DNA of 64,000 bases from the NCBI GenBank assembly GCA_024516035.1, contig CM044958.1:47569295-47633294 (forward strand), given 5' to 3'. The DNA comes from Bactericera cockerelli. Taxonomy: Eukaryota > Arthropoda > Insecta > Hemiptera > Triozidae. Shown here one piece after another: positions 41,780 to 51,999 of this stretch. A model generated the notes under the pieces. The model made no database searches. It was not told the origin of the DNA and saw only the letters and a list, made by a program, of their open reading frames with translations. Both the position numbers and the translations under genes were made by a program. Every line of letters begins with the position of its first letter. Positions within the stretch are counted from its first letter, which is position 1.

Positions 41780-42990
41780 GTTTTAATGGATGATTTTACC
41801 GCGAAGTTTTACATCACTAGAATGTTTTCCTTAAAAAGAATGATACTTTTCAGCAAAATCTTCAAGTTTAACCCACTGAAAAAAAAAAAATATTCTTAGA
41901 AGTTCATAAAATCGTTTTTTTTTATAGAAAATATATTGCCGTTCTAAGCACATAAGCGAATTAAAATTTATATTGAAATCACAAAATGATTGATTATGTA
42001 TTGGGCTTGATTTGGTCAATTTTTTGGGCTCTTCAAGATCCCGAAATTGGTTTTGTTCATAATAAATTAAATGGATTGATTTAAATCATTTAGTTCATAT
42101 CTGTCATTCATACTCAAAAGGATAAATTTAAGGCAAAATTATTATCAGATGATCACAAGAATGAGTCATTTCTTACCTTTCCATATTTTAAAAGACCTTA
42201 TGTAGTTTAAAATGCACTTAAACACAATTTACAGAGGTATAGTGAACATCATGCCTGAAGAAATGTTCAACAAACGGTTCCGGGTATGTTGTCTCTAAAA
42301 CGGGGAGATGGGTTTTTAAGCGGGTGTAAATCCCACACTACTTATATAAGTGTCTTTTAAGATTTTTACCCCTATCTCTCCACACAACTCTATATTCTAT
42401 TCTCCACACACAAAAAAAATAGTGAAACGTTAATTACCTAATTAATTATTTTTTGAGTCCCGTATTTTTTTTTTTTTAACTGATTTTTTTAAACTCGAAT
42501 TTAAATTAAAAGGTTTAATATTTTGTGGACTCCTTGTTAACCCTGGTCTCCTCAGTTTAACCACAGTCGAACATGGATGTATTAGAACCCAAGGGACATA
42601 GCAAAAAGTCTATTATAAAGAGGTTTCTTATATAGCCAGTTCTCTATTACACCTAAACAGGTGACGCAGGGACCTGAGATTTTCTCTATTATAAACAGCG
42701 TTCTATCAAGATCCTTCAGGTGGGGACTATTAGTAAGTAATGAATCGATTGCACGCAAGCTGCCCCGGGTTCGAACTCCGGCGGGGTAGAAACATTATAC
42801 GTTTTCTAGATTATATTTTGAAATGCTTTCTATCATATCTCGTTCCATTATATCTAGGTTGGACGGTATTAATATTAAATGTATTAATTCCTCACTCTTT
42901 ACAGGGTGTACTTATTTTAGAAAACCCAAGGAGTAAAATTAACCATATTTGAAAATATATATATTTTTTTTTTTTTTTTCAACTTTAATC
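41780..42990. other. Intergenic; no gene seen
   Basis: The sequence is AT-rich. A weak inverted pair lies at 42295-42395 (GGGGAGATGGGTTTTTAAG / TTTTTACCCCTATCTCTCC). A box-B-like CGGGTTCGAACTCCGGC at ~42765 marks an old SINE. Confidence 0.45.
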
Positions 42991-43000
42991 TAACCTTATA

Positions 43001-43860
43001 CAGGGTGGGGCAAAAGTCTGGAAACCCCTGAATAACTTTCGAATGGCTTCTTCGGTAAAATTAACATTTTGTAAGGTAAACTGGGCTAATAAGACCTTCT
43101 TTTAGAGTGGGGTCGATTTTTTTTACCGGCCCCCATGTCGGGGCCAGGGGGGCCAACTTCATTTTTTTTTTAATACGAACCCCCACTTTGCGATACATTT
43201 TTGGGAAGGTCTTCAAATAAAAAATACATTGGTGCAAATTTTATTTTTTTAATATTAATTGTTTGCAAATGGCGTCCAAATTTGTATATGCAGTAAAGTC
43301 TGGAAACCCCTGAATATCTTTTAAAAGGGCTTTCTCAGTAAATTTAAAATTGTGCACAGTAAGTCGGGGTAATTAGACCTTTACAAAAATGTATCGCAAG
43401 GTGGGGTTTCGTATTTAAAAAAGTTGGCCTCCCTGGCCCCGACATGGGGGCCGGTAAAAAAAATCGGTCCCATGCTAATATAAGGTCTAATTACCCCGAC
43501 TTACAGTGTACAATTTTAAATTTACTGAGAAAGCCCTTTTAAAAGATATTCAGGGGTTTCCAGACTTTACTACATATACAAAGTTGGACGCCATTTGCAA
43601 ACAATTAATATTAAAAAAATAAAATTTGCACCAATGTATTTCTTATTTGAAGACCTTTCCAAAAGTGTATCGCAAGGTGGGGGTTCGTATTTAAAAATAT
43701 GAAGTTGGCCCCCCTGGCCCCGACATGGGGGCCCGTAACAAAAATCGACCCCACTCTAAAAGAAGGTCTTATTAGCCCGGTTTACCTTACAAAATTTTAA
43801 TTTTACCGAAGAAGCCATTCAAATGTTATTCAGGGGTTTCCAGACTTTTGCCCCACCCTG
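43001..43860. mobile_element. Foldback element P1, TA-flanked, 860 bp, nested palindromes
   Basis: The ends are CAGGGTGGGGCAAAAGTCTG and its complement, with TA on both sides (42999-43000, 43861-43862). The arms pair over almost their whole length. The phrase AGTCTGGAAACCCCTGAATA occurs four times, twice in each orientation (outer ~43016 and ~43838, inner ~43299 and ~43553). GGCCCCGACATGGGGGCC occurs three times. No protein is encoded. A Tc1/mariner-like MITE is inferred from the TA. Confidence 0.85.
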
Positions 43861-43869
43861 TATTAAATT

Positions 43870-44200
43870 GTGAAGGATAGAAGATCCACCAAAAAAATAT
43901 TATAAAAACCATAACAGAAAATGACCCCGAGGGCCAGATTTAGGTTACATAAGACCCTAAATGGAACCATATCTTATTATCATTACTAAGCGTCGGTTTT
44001 CCCTATCTTACACAGTACGCAATCCGTGACTTAGCGCCACAGAGGTATTACAAAAACGTCTATTAATTCCGCCCCTAGACACACAAAAAGTTTCAATAGT
44101 AAATTCACATTTGGATGTCTGTTCAAACATTCGGATTCAAAATACAAAATATGGTTCCATTTAGGGTCTTATGTAACCTAAATATTTCCTACTACAAAAG
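43870..44200. mobile_element. Composite: 35-bp-TIR element carrying MITE-J sequence, plus an arm shared with 50.65 kb
   Basis: A 35-bp inverted pair (ATTTAGGTTACATAAGACCC and on to 43972; complement at 44158-44192) encloses MITE-J sequence (CAGTACGCAATCCGTGACTT, GTCTATTAATTCCGCCCC). Left of it, 43870-43937 (CATAACAGAAAATGACCCCG) recurs inverted at 50648-50720. Confidence 0.75.
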
Positions 44201-45054
44201 TTAATGTAATGTATAATATACAATTATACACTTATACAGGGTGGGGCAAGTCTGGAAACCCCTGAATAACTTTCAAATGGCTTCTTCGGTAAAATTAAAA
44301 TTTTGTAAGGTAAACCGGGCTAATAAGACTTTCTTTTAGAGTCGGGCCGATTTTTGTTACCGGCCCCCATGTCGGGGCCATGGGGGCCAACTTCATTTTT
44401 TTAAATACGAACCCCCATCTTGCGATACATTTTTGGAAAGGTCTTTCAATAAGAAATACATTAGTGCAAATTTTATTTTTTAAATATTTAACTGTTTGCA
44501 AATGGCGTCCAACTTTGTGTATGCCGTAAAGTCTGGAAACCCCTGAATATCTTTTGAAAGGGCTTTCTCAGTTAATTTAAAATTGTGCACAGTAAGTCGG
44601 GGTAATTAGATCTTTCCAAAAATCTATCGCAAGGTGGGGTTTCATATTTAAAAAAATGAAGTTGACCTCCCTGGCCCCGACATGGGGGCCAGTAAAAAAA
44701 AATCGGTCCAATTCTAATATAAGGTCTAATTACCAAGGATTACCGTACACAATTTTAAATTTACTGAGAAAGTCCTTTCGAAAGATATTCAGGGGTTTCC
44801 AGACTTTACTGCATACACAAAGTTGGACGCTATTTGCAAACAAATAATATAAAAAAAATAAAATTTGCACCAATGTATTTTTTATTTGAAGACCTTTCCA
44901 AAAGTGTATCGCAAGGTGGGGGTTCGTATTTAAAAATATGAAGTTGGCCCCCCTGGCCCCGACATGGGGGCCCGTAACAAAAATCGACCCCACTCTAAAA
45001 GAAGGTCTTATTAGCCCGGTTTACCGTACAAAATTCTAAGTTTACCGAAGAAGG

Positions 45055-45085
<31 letters not shown>

Positions 45086-45832
45086 CATTATTTATTTAAT
45101 ATACACAATATTTCATCAACAAAATCGTACATAAGTAATTTTTTAACAACCCTTTCAGCATAATGCTGGTGTGGGTTGTTTTGAAGTATAATTTAGAAAA
45201 GTAAAGAGCAAAATAAAAAAATAAAAAAAATAAAAAAAAAGGAAAAAGAAAAAATAGTATGTTGTTCTCTCAAACTATTAGGAGGGTTATTGAAAAAAGA
45301 AGATGGATGATTGTTCTCTCATTATGAGTGAAGAAAAAAAAAAAAAAAAAAAAAAAAATGAGTTAGAGGGGAAAAAAATATAAGAATTGGTTGATTTTGA
45401 ATGACAAAAAATCCATATTGGAAGAAGAAGAAAAAAAACTGTTTTTGTTCTCTCTTTTAATGATGATTGAAGAATTAGAAAGATAATGATGATGATGATG
45501 GCGGAAAAATTTTTAGGATGAGAAAAAAAAAAAAAAAAAAAAAAAAAAAATGTATAGGAAAGGACGAAGAGAAAATATTGAGAAAAAAAGGATGATGAGA
45601 AAAAAAAAAAAAAAAAAAAAAAAAATATTGATATTTAATAGACTTATAAAAATAGAGAGAAAAAAGAAGAAGAAGAAGAAAAAAAGTCTAGGTGAAGGAA
45701 ATTGAGGTTGAGATTTTTTTTTTTTTTTTTTTCCTTCTTTTCTTTTTTCTTACCTTTTATACTCTCTTAATTTTTTTACTTTATATTAAATACAATATTT
45801 TATCTAATAATAATGTTTACAAGTTTCAATAG

Positions 45833-48809
45833 TTATGATAATGCTTGTAAGTCTGTCAAGTTGATGGAATTATTTTTTATAAATTCTTTTGTTTTTATTT
45901 TAAGTAAGATAGGTAGATCTTTTAAATTTTTTATTTCTGGTGGAATTTTATTAAAAAGTTTTTGACCTAAATAATAAAAATGTCGTTTAGTTAGTGATTT
46001 ATGGATAAGTCTAGTTTCTGTTTGTCTGGAATGTCTCGTTAGGTATAGATTTGGGTTAGTAGTCCAGTAATGTTCGTATTTTATAGAGTAGATGGTCAAT
46101 TTGTAGAGGTATAATTTTTCAAGGGGAAAAACATCAAATATTTTATACAATTCATTTGAATGGAAGAGTTTGTCTTTTTTTAAAATTATTCTTAGGATGA
46201 TATTTTGAGCTCTTCTTAACGGAATTATAACATTATTATATGCTCCACCCCAAGAGGATAAACAATATTGGAGGAGTGATTGTACAAAAGCATAATAAAT
46301 CATCCTAAGAATTTTTTCATTGCAGACTTTTGAAAGATTGTTAAAAATAAACATAAGATGTCGAAGTTTTGTTTTAAGGTTGTTTATATGTAGTGTCCAT
46401 TTTAAATGTTGGTCGAGATGTATTCCTAAGTATTTTATTGATGTTTGTTTTTGTAATGTTGTTATTGAGTTTTGTCCTGTTTGTATAGTCAGTCTTAGTT
46501 GTGTTGATGGTTGTCCTGTAGATGTTGGTGAAAATGTCATGTAATTAGTTTTGCTTGGATTCATTTGTAGTGACATAGAAGCGTACCAATTGTTGATGTT
46601 AGTTAAGTCTTCAGTTGCATTGTTAAAAGTTGTGTCCCAGTCAGTTCCATCATAGCAAATGCAAGCGTCGTCTGCATAACAAAATACTTCGCCTTTACTG
46701 ACAGTTGGAAGATTATTAATGTATATGTTGAAAAGGGCGGGGCCAAGAACGGATCCTTGTGGTATTGAAAAGTCATTACAAGTAAGTGGGTCAGTTATGT
46801 AGTCGTTTAATTTAAGTCTTTGTTTTCTGTTAAATAAGTACGATGTAAACCAATTTAAAACTTTGTCTTCTATTCCTATATTTTTAAGTTCTCTTAATAA
46901 AATCAAATGATCAACACTGTCATACGCTTTTCTGATATCTAAAAATGTGGCTATAACTTTTTTGTTGTTTTCTATTTTTTTATTTATATAGGTTGTAAGT
47001 TGAAGTAAGGCATCTTCGGTACCTATTTTTCTTTGAAATCCAAATTGTTGTTTTGATATTATATTATTTTTATCAAGATGTTCTTCAAGTCTTTTATGTA
47101 CTATCTTTTCAATTATTTTGCCAACATTTGATAGTACTGCTATTGGACGATAATTTTGCAAATCTGATCTGTCTCCTTTTTTATATATTGGACTTACAAT
47201 AGCAGTTTTATAAATTTCAGGGAATATTCCTTGATTTAGACTCAAATTAATAATATGTGTTAATGGTGTCACAATATAAGGAAAAATTCTTTTTAAAGTT
47301 GGTATTCCTATTTTATCGTTTCCTGAAGCACAATTATTTCTAAGTTTCATAATGATATTAAAAATTTCATTTGGATTTGTTTCAGAAAAGCATTTGAATT
47401 TTTCATTAATTTGTTTTACATTGTTGATATAGCTATTGAAGTTATTTTGATTTTGTTTTATCTCGGTTGATATTTTTATTCCTACATTGCAGAAATAATT
47501 GTTTATGAAGTCTGCTGCTTTTGTTTTATCTGCATTACAATCTACATTTTGTTGGTCAATTCTTATTGTTTTTATGTTTGTTCGTTTATCTTTTCTTGTA
47601 TTATGAATATTATGAATTGTTTTCCATAGTTTTTTTGGATCGTACATGTTTTGTTCAATTTCTTGTTTAGTGTATGTATCTTTTGCTTTCCTTATACAAG
47701 CTGTCAAAGTATTTTTGAATTTTTTATAATTGATTTTTAATATTTCATTATTGGGATTTGCCCTAAGTTCACGAAATAGATGGTCTCTTTTTCTTATCGA
47801 TTTAACTAAATTAGTTGTAAGCCAAGGTTTTGTGGGTCTGTATTTTGAATTGATTATTGTTGTTTCCATGCATGAATTTATAAATGAATTTAATTTGAAA
47901 GTAAATAAGTTGGCTGATTCATTAACACTGTTTATTTGTTTAACGTCAAACCAATTTTCATTTCGTAATATATTGTCTAGAAGATCATAATTTAAAATCT
48001 GCTTGGTTTTATTCTTTTCATTGACATTTGTGTTTACGTTCTTTGTGAGTTTTATGTTTGCTAATGTTGAAAAGTGATCTGTTATTGTAGTATGAATAAC
48101 ACACGTTTGTATATTATCTAAATCTGATGGGTTATTTGGTTTATACATTATATGATCAATACAAGTATCTATTCCATGAGTTAAATCGAATCTTGTAGGT
48201 TGAGTTATACAAGGTACAAAATTGTGTTGTATTAGTGTGTCCAAATATTTTTGTCCTATATCTTCTATATTATTTTGTAATATATTAATATTTATATCAC
48301 CTGTTAACATGCAATTATTATTTTTCATATTTTGTAATAGATATTCATCAAGAGCACTGATAAATTCAAATATATTACTTGCACCAGTTCTGTAGAGGGC
48401 TAAAATTGTATATACTTGTGATTCTATATTTATATTAATTTTTAAACCATTTGACTTTTCTATATCAATTTCTTCAATATTTGCAATAAGATGTTTTTTT
48501 ATAGAAAATAGCAATTCCTGAATTTCTATTTATTTCTTGGTGAGTATGATAAAAATCAAAGTCATTTATTGTAAATGTATATGGATATTTAGAATCATAA
48601 AAGGTTTCAGACAGAATTATAACATCTAAATTTTTTATGTTTGTATCAAGATTAATTAAAAGCTTATCAATATTTTGTTTAAGACTTCTAATATTAGTAT
48701 GAAAAATATTTAATCCCTTATTAGTGTGTAGAAAGTTAGTCAGTTCATCAATGCTAGTACAAGTATTTTGATCAATTATATTATCTGGAATCGAATCTAA
48801 AACGTCCAT
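45833..48809 (-). pseudogene. LINE ORF2: AP endonuclease + reverse transcriptase, one frame break
   Basis: The copy-and-paste enzyme of the element. The endonuclease starts at 48809 (LNIFHTNIRSL, then ILSETF). The frame shifts in an A7 run near 48497, and the second frame (48514-45833, 893 codons) continues with LTGDININI, CIDHIMY and ITDHFSTL. RT blocks in the second frame are PIYKKGDRSDLQNYRPIAVL, FLDIRKAYDSVDH (~residue 520), PQGSVLGPALFNIYIN and the catalytic YADD (~residue 613). No RNase H is evident after it. Removing one A restores continuity, so this copy is inactivated by a single base, or carries an assembly error. Confidence 0.9.
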
Positions 48810-49404
48810 TTAATTATTTAAAATAAAATAAATTATGTTGTAGGAAAAAACTGAAATTATGGTCATAAGTCTTTTGGATGGATGGTATGATAAGAGAGCA
48901 CTAAAGATTGTAGAAAAGGAAATGATATAAAAGGAGTGTGAAGATGTTAGATCATGTGATTGATAGAGAGAATTGATGAGGGTAAAGAAGGTTATGATTG
49001 AGATATCTGAAGAGGATAGAATCAGGAATATTATGAAAAAGCGAGATGATTGTATAAAATATGTACAGAGGACCAAAGAGAGAACAAAAAAGGTCCATTC
49101 AGAGAGCAAAATAAGAATATTGAATTGAAGGGTAGGAATTTTCTTTTGGGGCAATTCAAGAGGATAGAAGCAGAATAGTGTGAGAGAACTGGAGAGAGTA
49201 AAAATCAAAATTGTTCGAGAAGAAGAAGTAGGGTAGGGGATGGAATGGTATGATAGAAAATAGAAAGGTAGAAGAAAAGAATAGGAAATGAGAGAGGTAA
49301 ACAAATGAAAGACGATTAAAAAATGAGGTAAGATCATTACAAAGAAAAGCAAAAAGGTTAGTAACGTTATAAAAAAAAAATTGATGAAATACAGTGATAG
49401 GTGA

Positions 49405-50100
49405 TTAACGAGTTTGAGCGACAATTGAACTGAAGTCCACACGAAACGGCTCCAAATCTTCCAAGTCTCCAATCTGCACAGGTCCTGATCCCTCGTCTCG
49501 GCGAATGAAAATCTTGCCTTCCCTGGTGAAAGTGCTCTTTGCTCTCCTCTGCTTGACGAGCTGCCGGGTCTCGTAGAACAGTTTCTTGTTGCCAACAGTA
49601 AGATGATCATCAATGTAAATTTTATTGTTAGATGAAAATAACAGACTCTTGGTGCTGTTTAACTGATTGCAAGTAAGTTTTTTCTTTTTATAAGAAATGA
49701 TGAATTCATTCCTTACCTGTCTGTTAGAGAATTTAACAATAATTGGTTTGATACCAGCTGCTTTAGTGGGAACACGATGAGCGGCTTGTATGTCCACTTT
49801 GAAGTTGATAGGTACCCCAACTTTTTCACCTATTTCACAAATGAGGTCTTGCAGGTTTTCATCTGGAACCATGGGAATGTTGGAAATCTGGATATTACTT
49901 CTTCGAGAGTATTGTTCCAACTCGTTGACTCTTTTTCTCATATCTCGATTTTCTTCCTTTAGTGTCTTGATATCTTCTCTATGTAGATCTACTGTTTTTT
50001 TCAACACTGAAATTTCATTATCCATAATCTCCTTGAATTTTACCGTCAACCTTTCTTCCAAATTTTGTAATAGGTTCTCAATTTGTTCAATTGTTACCAT
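49405..50100 (-). CDS. LINE ORF1: coiled-coil plus nucleic-acid-binding domain, 231 aa
   Basis: An RNA-binding chaperone-type ORF1 protein, inferred. Residues ~1-70 form a heptad-rich coiled coil (ENLLQNLEERLTVKFKEIM, LKEENRDMRKRVNELEQYSR). Then NIQISNIPMVPDENLQDL and IKPIIVKFSNRQVRNEFI give an RRM-like fold, and IYIDDHLTVGNKKLFYETR is the C-terminal block shared with baculovirus-FP-type ORF1 proteins. No CCHC knuckles are seen. Open throughout; the start ATG is 11 nt upstream of no other in-frame ATG. Confidence 0.85.
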   Translation of the reverse strand: MVTIEQIENLLQNLEERLTVKFKEIMDNEISVLKKTVDLHREDIKTLKEENRDMRKRVNELEQYSRRSNIQISNIPMVPDENLQDLICEIGEKVGVPINFKVDIQAAHRVPTKAAGIKPIIVKFSNRQVRNEFIISYKKKKLTCNQLNSTKSLLFSSNNKIYIDDHLTVGNKKLFYETRQLVKQRRAKSTFTREGKIFIRRDEGSGPVQIGDLEDLEPFRVDFSSIVAQTR

Positions 50101-50514
50101 GTTAATGATATAGAAAGAAAAAGGTACTATTATATTTCTAGTATATTAGGATTTTCGAAAATTTTCAGAAAATTTACAAAAACGTCTATTAATTGACACA
50201 TTAGAAAGTTATTCAGGGGTTTCCAGACTTTTTCCCCACCCTGTATAGGCTTGTCACTTTCTAGATGTACCATAGGATTTTACGTGGTATTTCTGATACA
50301 TGGCTGACATATCCTCCCAGCAGGTGATGGAAATAAAGTGATAGTTTTTTTTCTTATGTATTTTTCCACGAGAAATGCTATAAAGTGTATTTTGTATTTT
50401 GATTTCATGAATGTAAATTAGCTTGTTCAGGCCCCTTCATTCCATACCGGGACCATAAGCTTAGTATGCAATGTACATACATACATGATAAGTTTTTAAA
50501 CAAATTATAACTAA

Positions 50515-50643
50515 GGGCGGAATTAATAGACGTTTTTGTAAAACCTCTGCGGCGCTAAGTCACGGATTGCGTACTGTGTAACATAGGGAAAACCGATGCT
50601 TAGATATGACTTGTGATATAGAATTTGTCTATTAATTCCGCGC
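50515..50643. mobile_element. MITE-J, complete copy
   Basis: The left end GGGCGGAATTAATAGACG and right end GTCTATTAATTCCGCGC are inverted. The interior has CTAAGTCACGGATTGCGTAC. Flanking TAA bases on both sides are a possible duplication. Pieces recur at 22.3, 39.85, 44.0, 52.72 and 60.09 kb. Confidence 0.8.
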
Positions 50644-50922
50644 TAAATCCATGCTCTTGAGGCCATTTTCTGTTATCGTTTTCATAACATTTTTTTATTG
50701 GTGGATTTTTATCCTTTATTTTTTCGTAATTTTTATCTTATTGAGTATGAAATTGCAGATTTGACTGATAGAGACGATGTCAATGATTAGAAAAACCCCA
50801 TTTTGGGGCCTTCAAGAGCCTAAAATCAAAGGTAGGTAGTTATCATTTTTTTTATTGCCATGTATAGTTTAACTTGCAATATAAAGTTACAAAAAATATT
50901 TTATTGAACTTCTGAGAATATA

Positions 50923-51519
50923 CACTGAGGCAAAAATTTAGCGGAACGGGTAGGTATTTTCTCATATAACGTGTGTATTTCTTGTTGGACAAAAGCATTT
51001 TTCATATTTTTTCTAATTGAGGAAATCACACAAAAATTGGTACAGAGATAGCAAAAACATGAAGGCCAATTTTCATAATTGAATAAAGTACTTGTCACTG
51101 TCGGTCTTTCCCATACAGGGTGTAGAAAAAAACTGTTTTTCAATGATTTTTTTTAAAATTCATTATTTTGGATTCAGAGGAATAGTGACGTGTCCATCAA
51201 GGCTCAACATTTTTGAGCCAAGAAAGAATGAGGATCAATACATAAAGCAAGACAATATTACTCTTAATCCAAAATAATGAATTTTGAAAAAATCATTGAG
51301 AAACTGTTTTTTTTTTGTACACCCTGTATGGGAAAGGTCGACAATGACAAGCACTTCATTCAATTATGAAAATTGGCCTTCATGTTTTTGCTATCTCTGT
51401 ACCAATTTTTGTGTGATTTCTTCAATTAGAAAAAATATGAAAAATGCTTTTGTCCAACAAGAAATACACACGTTATATGAGAAAATACCTACCCGTTCCG
51501 CTAAATTTTTGCCTCAGTG
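50923..51519. mobile_element. Foldback element P2, near-perfect 597-bp palindrome with a nested foldback
   Basis: The ends CACTGAGGCAAAAATTTAGC and complement lie beside TA (50921-50922, 51520-51521). The arms run ~190 bp before the inner element with very few differences; both arms encode the same peptide frame on opposite strands (for example CFCYLCTNFCVISSIRKNMK). An inner TA-flanked element (51116-51326, CAGGGTGTA ends) sits at the axis, and GGCTCAA/TTGAGCC lies in its loop. Confidence 0.9.
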
Positions 51520-51879
51520 TATTTTTTTCAGTTGGTGGTGTGTGATTATAAGATTTTGCTGAAAAAATCATTCCCTTGAGAAAACACCCTGGTGATTCAA
51601 AACTTCATGCTGAAATTATCCTTTAAAACCAACTGTAAATCATGCAATAAAAAAAAAGATAATGAACTACAATGAATTAATAAAAGTGGTTATTATTATA
51701 GACTGGTTGGATTTCCACAGGTGAAGCCCCCAATTATAGATGTATTGTGACCAGTTGATTCTATTTTTTGAATTTTTTTGAATTCTCACTAGAGGGCTCA
51801 ATATTTAATATTTCATATAACAAACATGTTGATTCTATTTGGTCTTAAAGTCCTGATTTTTAAGAAGGTCAGGATGGGG

Positions 51880-51998
51880 GTTTTACTGTCCATTTGCTGG
51901 GAGTCTGTGTGAAAAGTCTGCCCCAACCAAGAATCAAACTCAGGATCTCTGGACTACGGGCAGTAGTCACAACCATTACGCCATAGAGGCTGGCAATA
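51880..51998 (-). mobile_element. tRNA-derived SINE (CTCTATGGCGTAATGG head), reversed
   Basis: Minus strand: GCCTCTATGGCGTAATGGTT, GTGACTACTGCCCGTAGTCC and TGAGTTTGATTCTTGGTTGG. It is related to the 21.70-kb head. Confidence 0.65.
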
Positions 51999-51999
51999 A

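Larger units (their letters stand above)
45057..50207 (-). mobile_element. Near-complete non-LTR retrotransposon (jockey/CR1 group), 5.15 kb
   Basis: On the minus strand: a short 5' region, ORF1 (50100-49405), a ~595-nt spacer, ORF2 (48809-45833, one frame break), a ~770-nt 3' UTR and a poly-A of ~29 (T-run 45057-45085). The flanking CATT on both sides may be a short target duplication. The 3' UTR ends with a hairpin AACAACCC / GGGTTGTT (45148-45180) and holds several long T-runs. A ~20-nt MITE-J-like piece (AAAAACGTCTATTAATT) sits at its 5' boundary. Confidence 0.85.
44237..50243. mobile_element. Second copy of foldback P1, split by a LINE
   Basis: It starts CAGGGTGGGGCAAGTCTGG after TA (44235-44236). 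It follows P1 in the same order to 45056 (TTTACCGAAGAAGGCATT) and resumes after the LINE at ~50208 with AAAGTTATTCAGGGGTTTCC, ending CCCCACCCTG before TA (50244-50245). The missing link in P1 is contiguous, so the LINE landed inside the right terminal arm. Confidence 0.85.

Noticed and set aside
44295..44993. Small open frames in the P1 elements
   Set aside because: They repeat on both strands because of the palindrome and carry no domain.
48810..49613. 267-codon open frame between LINE ORF1 and ORF2
   Set aside because: Its composition is Phe/Ser/Leu/Ile-rich because the sense strand is pyrimidine-rich there. It overlaps ORF1 in another frame, has no motif, and reflects few stop codons in T/C-rich DNA.
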